Assembly (NCBI GenBank): GCA_015680685.1
Contig: MNCI01015721.1
Location: 203,730 to 267,729 of the forward strand
Length of the DNA stretch: 64,000 bases
Source of the DNA: Gnetum montanum
Taxonomy: Eukaryota > Streptophyta > Gnetopsida > Gnetales > Gnetaceae
Reading direction: 5' to 3'
Shown one piece after another: positions 35,963 through 47,025 of this stretch (the stretch's first letter is position 1; each line of letters opens with the position of its first letter). Both the position numbers and the translations under genes were made by a program. Under the pieces are notes generated by a model. It searched no databases. It saw only the letters and a list, made by a program, of their open reading frames with translations, and was not told the origin of the DNA.

Positions 35963-35967
35963 AGGTC

Positions 35968-37250
35968 TATTATAATTTGTTTTATGATAAGAATGAGGAA
36001 GAACCATGTTGATTTTAAGGTTAGTATGCAAAGTGGCATCTGGCAAGAGCATTAATTGAAACTCAAACATTAACATATTGAGCAAGAAATGACATAGATA
36101 TTAGAAAATTAGTGTCAAGGATGTTAGCTTATTTTTATTCCCATGTAAACGTGGCAAGGAAAAGTTACCCCTTTACATTAAAATCCTAATGATTAGACAT
36201 ATCCATGGTAAACATACTTGTAATGGTATTTAGCAAAAAATCTTCCAAAAACATCTAACATAGATATCCAACCACATAAAAAAAATAAACAAATAAAACA
36301 TAAGTTACAAAGGAGATCTAGGTGTGTGAAGATGCTAATAGATTTTATAGAAGAATCATCATCATCATCCTAGCCTTAACCCAACAAAAATGGGGTCTAC
36401 TATATGAGTTCTTTTTCACCATTCACTGACCCCATTTTGTTTGGGACAAGGCGAGGATGATGATGATGATGATGATGACCTCTATGAAGAGAATGATCTT
36501 TGTTTATTTTATAAAATGGTTAAGAAAATAGTAAAGTCTAAAAGAAAAAAAACCTATTTAATAGGCTATATTTAAAAGGTTTGATAAGAGAAGCATCATG
36601 TTTTATACTACACTTATTACAAAGTTTATGTGGAAGAAATTACATGTGTATATTTATACAATCCTTTGTATTTTTGATTTTATAATTTGTTTTATTGGTA
36701 AACCATGATGATTTTTAAGTAAAGATGCAAAATGGCACCTAACAAAAATATCATTAGAAACTCAAATATTAACATTATTGGGAAAAAATGACATGGAATT
36801 GAAAAACAATATGGATATTAGACAATCATATGTAGTGTTCAAGCATATTTGATTTTCTTGTTCTAAGTAAACATTAACCCCTTCGTGTAAAATATCCATT
36901 GCATATCTACGGTGAATATTCTTTACTAGTATACAACATAAATTCCCCGAACCAAAAGAGACATTTGAAACCCAAGTTACAAACCTTCCGAGAATTTAGT
37001 ACGGTGAAGATGTTCATAGATTCTCGTGTTCATGCATGCAAAATTATACACATGCATATCTGATCTCCACAGTCAGTTGTATGTTTGATCTTATAATTTC
37101 TTTTATGGATAAGAATGAGATGAAGTATGATTATTTTTCGGGACAAGTGGCATCTTGCACGAACATCGTTCAAACCTCAAACATTAACCTCCCTGATGAC
37201 ATATTTATGGATCGTGGCAAAAAAATTCTATCTTATAATACTTAAGATCG
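35968..37250. repeat. Degenerate repeated segment (three partial copies)
   Basis: 'ataatttgttttat...gataagaatga' followed by a 'tggcatc-tgcaagaaca-tc-tt-aaactcaaacattaac' pattern starts at about 35975, 36683 and 37091. Copies share about 200-380 bp with strong divergence. The solo LTR and the LINE-tail foldback are inserted at or in the first copy. Origin unknown. Confidence 0.55.
36357..36480. repeat. Head-to-head RTE-LINE 3' tails (foldback)
   Basis: The left half, read on the minus strand, has H-I-V-D-P-I-F-V-G, the end of an RTE-type LINE ORF2 (canonical V-D-P-T-L-L-G), then 'aaggctaggatgatgatgatgat'. The right half repeats the motif on the plus strand (gaccccattttgtttgggacaaggcgagg) and ends in (GAT)n. 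The two arms can pair as a hairpin, with both GAT tails pointing outward. Confidence 0.6.
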
Positions 37251-37563
37251 TTTCAAGCAAAAGGGGAAAAAACATTTAATATCCAACACTTAAAATGGAA
37301 ACGTTTTCATTTGTTGCCGGTAAGATATAAGCAATACAAGGAGTTATCAAAAGCAACAAGCAGCCATGGATGAAACTAGCAGAAGCCAACATTAGCAGTT
37401 AGCACACTATCAGCTGACAGTTACAATATTAGATAGTTAGAAGAACGACAGAATGAGATTACAGAGGATTAAACAGTTGTTAAAAGACAGATGAGATGAG
37501 AAAAGAAGAAGAATCACATACAAAATTTGAAGGCTTGAAGATAAATTTAGTAGTGGTTGAGGA

Positions 37564-38085
37564 TCAGCACAAGGCGGCCATGGTAGCTACAGCACGAGCC
37601 CATTTCATTAAGTAACTTTTCATCAGAGCTTCATTGTCCATGGCATGCTTGATGAAACTCAGATCAGGAATAATATTGATCCCATTTGCATTTTCCAAAT
37701 CAAAATCTGTGTCAGCCATCATGTTAACTGGATTTACAGTTTCCAAATCAAATTCTCCGTTAGCAGTATTAGTAGTCATTTTTAATCCACCGTGTTTGCT
37801 CTCACTTACAGCCGGGAGATCAGAATCTCCATGAGAAACCATGTTTGTCAAATTTTCATCATCCTTTGTATACTCATCTATGCTGCCCAAGTCAGAGTCA
37901 GAATCATCATCAGCATCATCATCAGAAGTCAAGCTTTCTTCATCTGAGCTGCTCTCAGCTGAGCTTGAATCATCTTCATTCTGCTTCTGCTGCTGGGTTT
38001 CTTCCTTCTTCCCTGCAAATACTACCATAGCTTGGCTGTTAGTAGCATCCATATACACTGCAGTACCCACAAATCTTATAAACAA
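37564..38085 (-). CDS. Acidic, Ser/Asp-rich protein of unknown function (possibly the last exon of a gene)
   Basis: A 173-codon open frame, the longest uninterrupted minus-strand frame outside gag, in the most GC-rich and least repeat-like part of the window. Residues about 35-80 are a run of Ser, Asp and Glu. Residues about 108-145 contain a repeated F-D-L-E-x-x-N-x-x-N motif (two copies about 19 residues apart). The C-terminus (M-K-S-Y-L-M-K-W-A-R-A-V-A-T-M-A-A-L-C) could form an amphipathic helix. The true start is uncertain: a splice-acceptor-like pyrimidine-poor 'tactgcag' ends at about 38058, and a second ATG lies at 38050, so upstream exons may exist. I do not recognise the family. It could also be a chance frame, since the acidic run is low-complexity. 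Confidence 0.45.
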   Translation of the reverse strand: MFIRFVGTAVYMDATNSQAMVVFAGKKEETQQQKQNEDDSSSAESSSDEESLTSDDDADDDSDSDLGSIDEYTKDDENLTNMVSHGDSDLPAVSESKHGGLKMTTNTANGEFDLETVNPVNMMADTDFDLENANGINIIPDLSFIKHAMDNEALMKSYLMKWARAVATMAALC

Positions 38086-39400
38086 AAAAGATAAAAAACA
38101 AAGATTTACAAATTTGGAGACTGTAATGTGTTAGCTAGTGATAAGTAAGAGAATGGTTGGAACGAGTTTTTGTAACATATCCAGAAAATACTGGGCTGTC
38201 TACTTTTCTTTCCCGGGAAATTAAGAACATTTAAAGTGCATGGCTTTCACCGTGGTTTAGTTTAATCTGTAAGAAATCTGATTCGCTTAACGTGATTAAC
38301 TGACCTTAAGCTTCACTTAAATTTTCCTTAGATTGGTAGCTGAATTCCCTCCTAAAATAAAACACCGAAAATGATTTCCATATTCTCTAATAAGTGGATT
38401 CGGGGCATAATTTACTCTTTCTGAAATAACCGAAGGATGGGTTTTTATCGCGGCTAGGATTTTGGGCATAATTTTCTCCGTATGATAAAATAGGGAAAAA
38501 ATTGTTTCTCTGGTCAACAACGTAGGCATTATAGCTGGGAGGCTTCCTCTGATGATGGAAAACAAGTGTAAACTGACTTAATCTAACACATCATCGTTAC
38601 ATATGGAACAATCCCGCAACTGTGCCATTATTACCAATTTATTACAGGGCATTCAACTGTGCACAATACATAGCTGAAATTTTTTTTTTTTTACGGTATA
38701 GATTTCAAGGTGTTGAATCTGGAGTTTGGACATGATACTGATAATACCCGCTGACCACTTAATTTAGTTAACATTGCCCTGTGTCCCTACTTGATCCCGC
38801 CCATTGAATTTGGTTTAATTTCTGGGCAGATTGGAATAACTAAAACATCAAGTTCAAAAGTGTAGATGCATACAGTCCACTTCGGTTCTCTGAGTATTTT
38901 TTGAAGGTACAAAACTATTCTTACTTATCCTTGAAATCGATCTGTGATTTAAATAAAATTGTTTTCACAGCTCGGCTAAAATGAATTCAGTTCCTGTGAA
39001 ATTGTCGGAGATTTTAAGTTCAATCATGTAAAGCAGCATTGGGACTCTGCTGCAATGCGAGGACTCTCCCACAAAGGTGCTCTCCAATGCATCAACCCCT
39101 TGTGTTACACATCCTTATTGACATTGAAATTGAAAATTTATTACCTAGGAAGACCCTTGTGTAATATATTGGATAATTGAAATATACATGTTATGAGTTT
39201 GAAAATATTAGTAAGAAAATTGTTAGTATTCTTGATAAGATGTGAAACAAATTAATTATAATATCTCATTCATATGTAATGTGATTTAATGCATGAAAAT
39301 GTGATATTATGGTTTTACACAATCAATATATTCTTTTTTCAGGAGAAATTTTAAGTCATTTACTTGTTTCAACTCTTCAATGATGAAATCCTTATTTATC
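38086..39400. other. Low-repeat flank of the acidic ORF; no gene supported
   Basis: Base composition like the ORF. It may hold the promoter or upstream exons on the minus strand. The 82-codon minus frame at 38317-38565 shows no known motif. Confidence 0.4.
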
Positions 39401-39404
39401 ATTT

Positions 39405-39602
39405 GCTAATTGTACATTGTAAAGAATGAGGAAAAGCAACAAATAAATAATTTGCTTTTGAATTAAGGCTTCCCTTGTAATTTTTAGATCCTTTGTGATA
39501 ATAGCTAATTGTACATTGTAAAGAATGAGGAAAAGCAACAAATAAATAATTTGCTTTTGAATTAAGGCTTCCCTTGTAATTTTTAGATCCTTTGTGATAA
39601 TA
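39405..39602. repeat. Exact 99-bp tandem duplication
   Basis: 39405-39503 is repeated at 39504-39602 with no visible mismatch. Each unit ends in 'taatttttagatcctttgtgataata', which is also the end of the copia I LTR at 41386-41412. The unit therefore contains LTR-derived sequence joined to unrelated DNA. Confidence 0.9.
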
Positions 39603-40480
39603 GTAAAAAAATAAATCAACTATAAAAATAGCTTCACTTAGCATGCATCTAATTCTTTCTAGCAATGTTCTATTAAAATGTTTAGCTACTTCATTCTATT
39701 CAAGAGTTTTTGAAATAGTCTTTTGCCTATATATGCCAAGTTCTTTACAAAGATTGTCAAAAGCATGGAACAAAATTCACCATCATTATCTATTTTGAGA
39801 AGTTTGATTTTCTTTCTTGAATAATTTTGAACAAGATTTTTGAATGCTTTAAATTTTTCAAATACTTTAGACTTGATTAACTCTTTAAATTTTCACATAT
39901 ATCACTGTGTATTAACTCTAACACTTAATTAACTTTAGCATTATTTCTTGGAAATCCTGAACATCTTTGTTTACCAAGTAGGTAATGATGAAAAAAATTT
40001 AGAGATTCTTCTGTGAGGTTAATTTTACCTTTTTTATGTAGTTCCTTTAATCCTTTTTCACTTAAATGCACCAATCTTCTATGCCAGAGATCAATGCTTG
40101 AATGTAAGTCAGTAACAACTACCATGTTGAAGTTGTGCTGCAACATCCTTACTTCCAATTGGTATAGTCTTTCCACCTTTACACTAGTGGCTAAACGTAA
40201 AGACCCTTGTAGGATTTTACATTTTCCTTTACCAAATATGATAGTTAGACTTGCAGAATCTAACTCACTTAGAGACACGAGATTGATTGTGAGTTTAAAT
40301 ACATGATGGACATGAGATATAGTTTTAACGGTTCCATCCTTAAATTGGATTTTAACTTTATCATACCCAACAACATCACAAGGACCATCATCACCTAGTT
40401 TGACCACATCAAGATTACAAATAAAGTATTCACAAAATCATTCAAGGTGTGGGATATAGTGATAGGAAGCACCAGAATCA
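39603..40480 (-). pseudogene. Copia element I, GAG-pre-integrase and start of integrase, truncated
   Basis: Minus strand. 40407-39925 carries the GAG-pre-integrase domain: D-L-W-H-R-R-L-V-H-L-S-E-K-G-L-K-E-L-H-K-K-G and L-L-G-K-Q-R-C-S-G-F. The two Cys of the usual C-x2-C just before L-L-G-K are replaced (F-H-H-Y), so the HHCC zinc site is lost. Further left, K-I-D-N-D-G-E-F-C (about 39800) is the catalytic D-N-G-E-F block, and L-L-E-R-I-R-C-M-L-S-E-A (39665) is the conserved end of the core, after which the sequence runs into LTR-like DNA. No reverse transcriptase is present. Confidence 0.75.
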
Positions 40481-41312
40481 ATATACCAAGAAACTCTCTT
40501 AGTGTCATCAACTGATGACACTACATACAAATCTCCCTCTTGATGAGAAAGAGGAATTTCATTATTATTATTATTTATAGATTCTTTTCCTTTCTTTGTT
40601 GCTTTACAATCTTTTTTAAGATGACCAACTTTCCATAATTCTATCTTGGTTTTGTGAATTTTTTTTGGGATCTGGGTAGTTTAAACTATAGGCTTTTATT
40701 CAACTTCAAGTTAGAGTTTTTGGTAAGGAAAAGATCATTTTGGATAGGGGTAGACCTTTTAATCCTTCTTTATTCACTAAGGAGTTGGGCTACAATAGTA
40801 TCAAAATTAAGAGGTGACACAAAATTACTCATTGACATTATAAAAGTATTCTAAGACTTAGGAAAAGACTTTAAAAGATACAAACAATGATCTTCCTCTT
40901 TCATTTTATCTTCAACTACTTCAAGTTGCATCATGATATCATTGAAGATACTTAGATGATCAGTAATTAACATACCTTTAGGCATCTTGAGTATGTGTAA
41001 ATTTCTCATAAGAGATAATATATTAGCAACAAATTTTATTTGGTACAAATCTTTTAATTTGTACCATAGGTCCTTGGTAGTTAGAACTCTAGAAACATTG
41101 AGTAGCATGGAACGAGAGAGATACAAACAAATTTTGCTTCATGCCTTTCTATCCAAGGCCTCCCAATTTGAATCTATGATAGTAGCAAGTTTTGAATCAG
41201 CAATTACTTGCCAAAGATCTTCGCTGATGAGAAGACCCTCCATGTACATTCTCCAAACTTCATAATCATTGCCAAAGAATTTTTCAATTTTGATTTTTGC
41301 AAAGTTTTCCAT
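40481..41312 (-). pseudogene. Copia element I gag
   Basis: Minus strand, ATG at 41312: M-E-N-F-A-K-I-K-I-E-K-F-F-G-N-D-Y-E-V-W-R-M-Y-M-E-G-L-L. 41126-40851 continues with T-T-K-D-L-W-Y-K-L-K-D-L-Y and L-H-I-L-K-M-P-K-G, then H-L-S-I-F-N-D-I-M-M-Q-L and L-Y-L-L-K-S-F-P-K-S. This is the UBN2-type copia gag pattern. The zinc-knuckle region is not clean. Stops follow near 40850. Confidence 0.75.
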
Positions 41313-41366
41313 ACCCTAAAATCAAAAAAACACTACAAAAGAAGAAAAAACCACCATGAAAGAACC

Positions 41367-41385
41367 TAGCTCTAATACCAATTGT
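41367..41385 (-). promoter_or_regulatory. Primer binding site of copia element I (initiator tRNA-Met type)
   Basis: On the minus strand, tggtattagagctaggtt differs little from the usual TGGTATCAGAGC site and lies right after the LTR end. Confidence 0.75.
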
Positions 41386-41790
41386 AATTTTTAGATCGTT
41401 CTTGATAATAGTAGAAAATAAATCAACTATAAAAACACAAGAATATATCTTGGCAAAAGCAAGAGAAACCCAACAAGAAATAGGCTCCTCAATCTTTATG
41501 TTAGCTTAGAGAGAATTTCTCAATTAGAATGAACAACAGAGAATGGGAAAGAAGATAGCACAAGGATTAAACCCAAACACATTACATTCAAGGCTTCATT
41601 GTAATCATATTTATAGTATGGGATATATATTCATAGGTAGTGTTGACTAAATGTAAACTAGATATTAATAACAATAAAATGATGAAGATGAACAACAGTT
41701 TACATTGACTACATTGCAAATAACTACAGTTAACACTATAGTATGTTATAACATAGCTATTGTACCATACAATTACAAAACAATAGTGCT
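41386..41790 (-). mobile_element. Copia element I 5' LTR (right boundary uncertain)
   Basis: Begins at the primer site. The first 45 bases recur at 39470-39630 next to the truncated end of the element. The outer end is not clear from sequence alone. Confidence 0.45.
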
Positions 41791-41865
41791 TGTAATCAAA
41801 GAGATGATAATATTTGAGCTTATGTGAACGACAATTGCCTTCACTTTATTCACATCCTCGAAACT

Positions 41866-42740
41866 ATTTAACAGGAATTATTTTTCTTTTCTACATTTTC
41901 CCAAAGTTTGTGAAATATTGTTGGTTTTATCATATTGCAAACTTTATTAAAGAAGAGAATGAGGCCATTCTTTATTATGGATTTCAATTATAAATTTTTT
42001 GGGATATTAATTTAATAAAGATACAAAAAGATTATAAGTGTAGGCTATAACCTCACAAATAGTTTCAACTTTTACATCTACGCTTCAAGAAGCATAATAT
42101 CATTTTTGGTCTATATTTTCACTTTAAATTCATCAAGTGAAAAATACTTCTAATTTTTCCTCCATATATATCTCTAGTATTTATTTAATAAAGCATGACC
42201 TAGTATAATACACCCATAAAAAATAGTAGGTTGAACAATGATATTGTAAATGATGGGGAAAAGTAGATAAATAATTTTCCTATGAATTAAGACATTACTA
42301 AAACTATTTAACAAGAAAATTTTCCCTTTCTATATTTTCCCAAAGTTTTTGAAATACAACTTGTTTTACCAAATTGTAAGCTTTATTAACTTTCTTGAAA
42401 AGCCATTCTTTATCATGCATTTTCATCATCACTTTTAAAGGATATTCATTGAATGAAGATGCAGAAAAGTTATGGGTGTAGGCTATAAACTAAAAAATAG
42501 TTTAAAATTTTAATAATATCATCGTTTCTTCAAGAAACATAATATATATTATATCTATCTCTTCAATTTAAATTGATAGAGTAGAAAAAGCTTCAGGATT
42601 TTTGTTTATCTATATCTAATATTTATTTGGTCAAGCATGACCTGTAACAAGACACCCATAAAGAATAGAAGGTTGAACAATGACATAACAAAGTTATTTT
42701 AAGATATTCCAAGCTAGAATAGAGGGCACCAATTATCAGC
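41866..42740. repeat. Divergent direct duplication (about 437-bp period)
   Basis: Starting points 'aaactatttaacagg' (41866) and 'aaactatttaacaag' (42303) open two similar segments sharing 'tttcccaaagttt-tgaaata', 'gtgtaggctata' and 'acccataaa-aatag-aggttgaacaatga'. Identity is clearly lower than in the 99-bp repeat. The origin is unknown and no coding content is supported. Confidence 0.6.
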
Positions 42741-43283
42741 CAATGGGTCATTAGTAACCATTTCTTATGCCAAAGACATCTTTCTAAATTTGGCTTCAAA
42801 TCTAGGAAGACGTCTTTGTTTCTTGAAAGATGTCTTTCTAAAGTCTCCATCTTAGAAGATGTCTTTGCCTCATGAAAAATGTCTTTGATTGGGAAAATAT
42901 TTCTTTCTATTTCTGAAGACATCTTTCTATATTTTCTTTGAGTTCATCCCAAATCTACCAGGACATCTCCTGCTTCCCAAAGACATCTTTCTTCACTTTC
43001 TCTTGCATGATCATTCCTTGTCCATAACCTTGACCTTCCACATGCTTAGATGATGATAACTTTGCTTGTTCAATATCAAGTCCTTGTCCATGTTCTTTGG
43101 ATGTTTGTTTGACGACATGTGGATGACCTCCTCCTTTGAGCTTTGGGATAGTTCTCTTTAGCTCATCTTGGTTTCCTGTGTACATAGTCCTACAAACACA
43201 ATAACCATACAACCATGCAAAGAACTTTGGTCTCCATTTTACTTAATGTTATTAGCTCACCAAAACACACTAAAAGGTCCACA
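42741..43283 (-). mobile_element. LTR of element H1 (3' LTR, truncated)
   Basis: Homologous to the second half of 47026-48399: shared 'ctttaaa-ttggcttcaaatctagg', 'gcctcatgaaa-atgtctttg', 'catcttggtttcc' and 'ttgcatgatca'. It ends at 43283 against a polypurine tract (minus strand, ending ggaggagat). The left part is cut off at about 42740. Confidence 0.7.
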
Positions 43284-46200
43284 ATCTCCTCCTTTTTTAT
43301 GATGTTCAAAACTTAAGAAAATTGATTAGTGATCATACAAATATAAGCATACTACTCTCCCCCTTTTTGAACAGCAACAAAAAGGATAAGTTGCACAAAC
43401 TTGAATAGAAAAGATAGAAAAATATAATCCTACAAAGATATAGGGAGTGTGTATTTATTAGGTCCATGAATAGGTGCCCCAAAGTTGGTAAGAGCAAAAT
43501 AATTTTCCAAGTGAAATTCATCCTTGAAGTAAAGGCTTAAGCAAACTATCTCTAAAACAATAAGACATTAGTAGTGCAAGGTGCTTGGAATTTAGATAAT
43601 CTTCATTTTTAGCAAATGAACATATCTTTATAGTGAGGTAAACATAGCCATATAATTGCACAATGGAATCCCATAGAGTAGTCATGTAATTGCTCACAAC
43701 GTAGTAGGTAATGTATTGCATCCTCCACTTAAGGTGTGAAAACTTAGAATTGCTCTTTTCAGGTCAAAACAAGGAGCTAAAAGTAATTCAATAAGAACCA
43801 GTGACAATCAATTTTAAAGATCAAAGCTATGAGTGAGACATGCATATTCCATAATTTCTTGAAGGAAATGCAACATCCAAAACCATCGAGCAAAAATAAA
43901 ACATGCTAATAAATATACATTCATACACTTCTTGAATGTCTCTCCTAATGTAAATATGATCACAAAAAAATAGTTAATAAATACAAAATATCAAAGATAG
44001 AGCATGTAGAAATAGGTGTTCCATCAAGTATCATAGAAATAAGAAAGCAACAAGCCATGCCTCACATATATCGAGAATTGATCCACATTTTTCAATCAAT
44101 ATTTAAGCTTGAAGTGAAGTGTGAACATCAAGGAGCAAGTAATCTACCTTTAAAATAAGTAATTAGTATGGATCTATAACTTGAAACCATCCATGTCAAA
44201 TTTTCAAAGCAAATTATCAAAAGCACCACTCTTATTATGGCTAATCTACATCTCAAAGAAAAATATTCAATGGATAACTCAATCAAAAGCACCCAAAAGA
44301 TCATGGCTTTGCTCATAATATCAACTATGTGTTGTATAAAAATAGATACTTCATGCTTAAGCTTATTAGATAGGTGGGCTATCAGTTTAAAATCCATGAG
44401 GACCAACACATAAATTGATACTAAAGACCAAGGATAGATCATCACAAAAAAAAAATTGGTATAATAGAAACAAGGGCATTAGAAATTCTAGTTTCAGTCA
44501 AAAGAAATCATCAATAGAATATAAAAGCCATGAATGTTTAGATTGAATATAATAGCCATGCTTATTTGCTTTTGGAATAAGGTAATAAAACCACTTAAAA
44601 ACAATTGATGTTGATATAGAACTAAGTATCCATATATCATGAAATACCTTTAAAAGTTCTCATATGTACCAAACATAACCATTCATCAAAAAATAGCTCA
44701 AGTTGATAGAGAACTAACTATATAAATTTGATTAATCATTAAATACATCTGAAAGTTTGCATATGCAACATACCATCATTCAAGATTTTGCCATCCCATT
44801 AAGTGAAAAAATACCTCTTGAGGACCTTTCTTTTCTCTTTGTACATTTTTGTAGATGTCTCCATGGACTCCCCCTACATATATGCTACTTATATTGGGCT
44901 TTAAAGATCAATGTGAAAAAATCACCAACATACTATAATTTTAGATCAATGTTAAGCATAATTATGGAGATCTAGATCTTCAACCAGCAATATTGATAGA
45001 GGTTTATCTACTATTATAAATGGAAAAAATAATTTCAAAGACGTAGATATAGATCATCACAAGAATTTTTGATTGAGTAAGATAAAAAATCAAACCAAGA
45101 GAAATTATTACAAGAGCTATTATAAATCTTCAAAAAACTATTCAATATCATGAATGAATGAGAAAAATGCTCTAGACACTTATTCCACATTTTTTATGTA
45201 AGGTATGGATAATTTATACTATCCTTATTAACTAGCAAGCAAAGAGATAGAGACTTACCTTGATTTACCTTGCTTGTTGATAAATTTAGATGATTAATAA
45301 AGCTTGAGATAAGGTCCCCTATCATGAAGTACCTCCGCATCCTTAGGTTCTCTTTCATTAGATCATGTATGTGATGTCTCTATTTGTTGTGATAAAAATT
45401 TGAATCAAATTTTGCATTATTTTCAAAGCTACACTTCTCTTCATTCTCACATATTGGTACCTGCACAATTTTCATACCAAACCCCTTTTAACAAGACCAA
45501 GCATTAATCTTATTTTGATCATCATAATCAAGAGTTTGCATAAAACCATAATTTTTACATATAACAGTAGTTTCATCCTTATGATTAGAATTATCAAACC
45601 TTACTATTCTTGACTTTGAGCTTGCAACTTCAAGTGTTTCTTCATCTAAATTTTTTGGTTGATTTTTGAGAATTTCCTCATCTTGAATCTTGTTGCAATC
45701 CTCGTTATTAGAGGTTAATGGTTGAATCTCAATTTTTATGTCTAAGATTTCTTCTTTCATTTTAGCATGGATAGCATTTAGCTTATAAAGCACTAGTTTC
45801 TTTGCCTTTCAAATCAAATGATGTAAGAGAACAATTTCTTCTTTAAATTCACTATACCTCTCATTACACTTACCATGTTGTTCAACCATATGTGAGGAAG
45901 ATTCATCAATAAGCACCATGTAGATGAGATGAGAATATTTAGGATAATTGCACACTTCTTCTTCACTTTGTTCACCATCATCCCAACTTGTATACAAGTT
46001 TGTCTTTTTTAGTTTCTCATTGGATCTATTCTTTGGCCAAACTTTGCTATCATTTGGATCACAAGCACATTTGAAGGCCGTATGGCCTCTTCCTCCACAA
46101 ATCCAACATTCTATGGTAGAAAAATCTAGATTAGAAGAATTTAAAAAATTTCTACCTCTTTCTCTACCTTTGAAGAAATTTGATCTTTATTGTTGTTGAG

Positions 46201-47025
46201 ATGTCCCTTTGTTTCTTCTTATAAGCAATCATTGTAGTCTCCTTGAGAGAAGCAAAGTCTCATCTTCATTTTCCTCATCATGCTCATTGACCTTCTTCTT
46301 CTTGGAGGTAGTCTTTAGGGTAATAGGCGTTTCTTGAATCGCTCCTTCATTTATGAGATTCATTTCATAGGCGATGAGAGCACTTTGAAGTTCCTCAAAT
46401 CTCAAAATTGAGAAATCTTTGATTTCCTCCATGGCTATGATTTTAGGCCTAAACTCTGGTTGAAGAGTTCTGATTATTTTGATGATGACATCACTTTTAG
46501 GCAAGTCTTTTTTTGTTACTCTAATGGCTAAAACAAGATCATTAGCTCTAGAAAAATAATCCTTGATTTTCTCACCTTCTTGCATCTTGAGTTTATCATA
46601 TTCACTTTGTAGAACTAACAATTTTGATTGCTTAATGATAGAGGTTCCTTCATAAGTAGCTTCTAAAGTTTTCCAAATTTCTTTGGTAGTTTTACATCCT
46701 GCTACCCTATTGAATTCAAATTTATTCAATGCACAATATAAACAATTTTTGGTTTTTGAATCAAACATGAACTTATCCTTTTCTTCTTATGACTATTTGT
46801 TACATGGCTTGATGATGTTAGTGGTGCTTTCGATAGGTGTAGTGTAGCCTTTCAAGATTGAATCCTAGACTTCAAACTCCATGGATTCGAAGAACCCTTG
46901 CATTCTAGCTTTCCAATAGGTGAAGTTGAATCATCAAACATGGATAGCTTTGTGTAAGAAGTCTCCTCCATTGTTCACTCTTGAAGTTGATGATGAATCA
47001 AAGAGTACTAGGCTCCAATACCACT
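43284..47025 (-). mobile_element. Element H1 internal region (non-autonomous, copia-type gag)
   Basis: Runs right to left from a primer site at 47004-47025 (tggtattggagcc on the minus strand, tRNA-Met type) through gag (46971-46229), a zinc knuckle region (about 46140-46050) and a coiled-coil-like segment (45997-45488) to the polypurine tract at 43284-43298. 43300-45250 has no supported ORF and no reverse transcriptase or integrase. A splice-donor-like aggtaagt (45251-45258 on the minus strand) follows the coiled-coil segment. Confidence 0.65.
46229..46971 (-). pseudogene. Element H1 gag (UBN2-type)
   Basis: The start is placed at 46971 (M-E-E-T-S-Y-T-K-L), with a frame change before R-M-Q-G-F-F-E-S-M-E-F-E-V. 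The open part 46768-46229 (179 codons) has C-K-T-T-K-E-I-W-K-T-L-E-A-T-Y-E-G-T, then Y-D-K-L-K-M-Q-E-G-E-K-I-K-D-Y-F-S-R and L-R-F-E-E-L-Q-S-A-L. This is the UBN2 capsid-like pattern of Ty1/copia gag. About 24 bases before the stop it becomes Lys/Glu-rich. It continues to a zinc-knuckle segment at about 46110 (C-W-I-C-G-G-R-G-H). Confidence 0.8.

Noticed and set aside
37841-38134. 97-codon plus ORF rich in Ser
   Set aside because: Antisense shadow of the Asp/Glu/Ser-coding stretch of the minus-strand acidic ORF.
39392-39665. Two minus ORFs with internally repeated sequence
   Set aside because: They arise from the 99-bp tandem duplication and LTR sequence, apart from the first residues, which belong to the copia I integrase.
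42955-43212. 85-codon minus ORF with Gly/His/Gln-rich sequence
   Set aside because: Lies within the H1 LTR. The homologous LTR at 48100-48320 does not keep it open, so it is not a gene.
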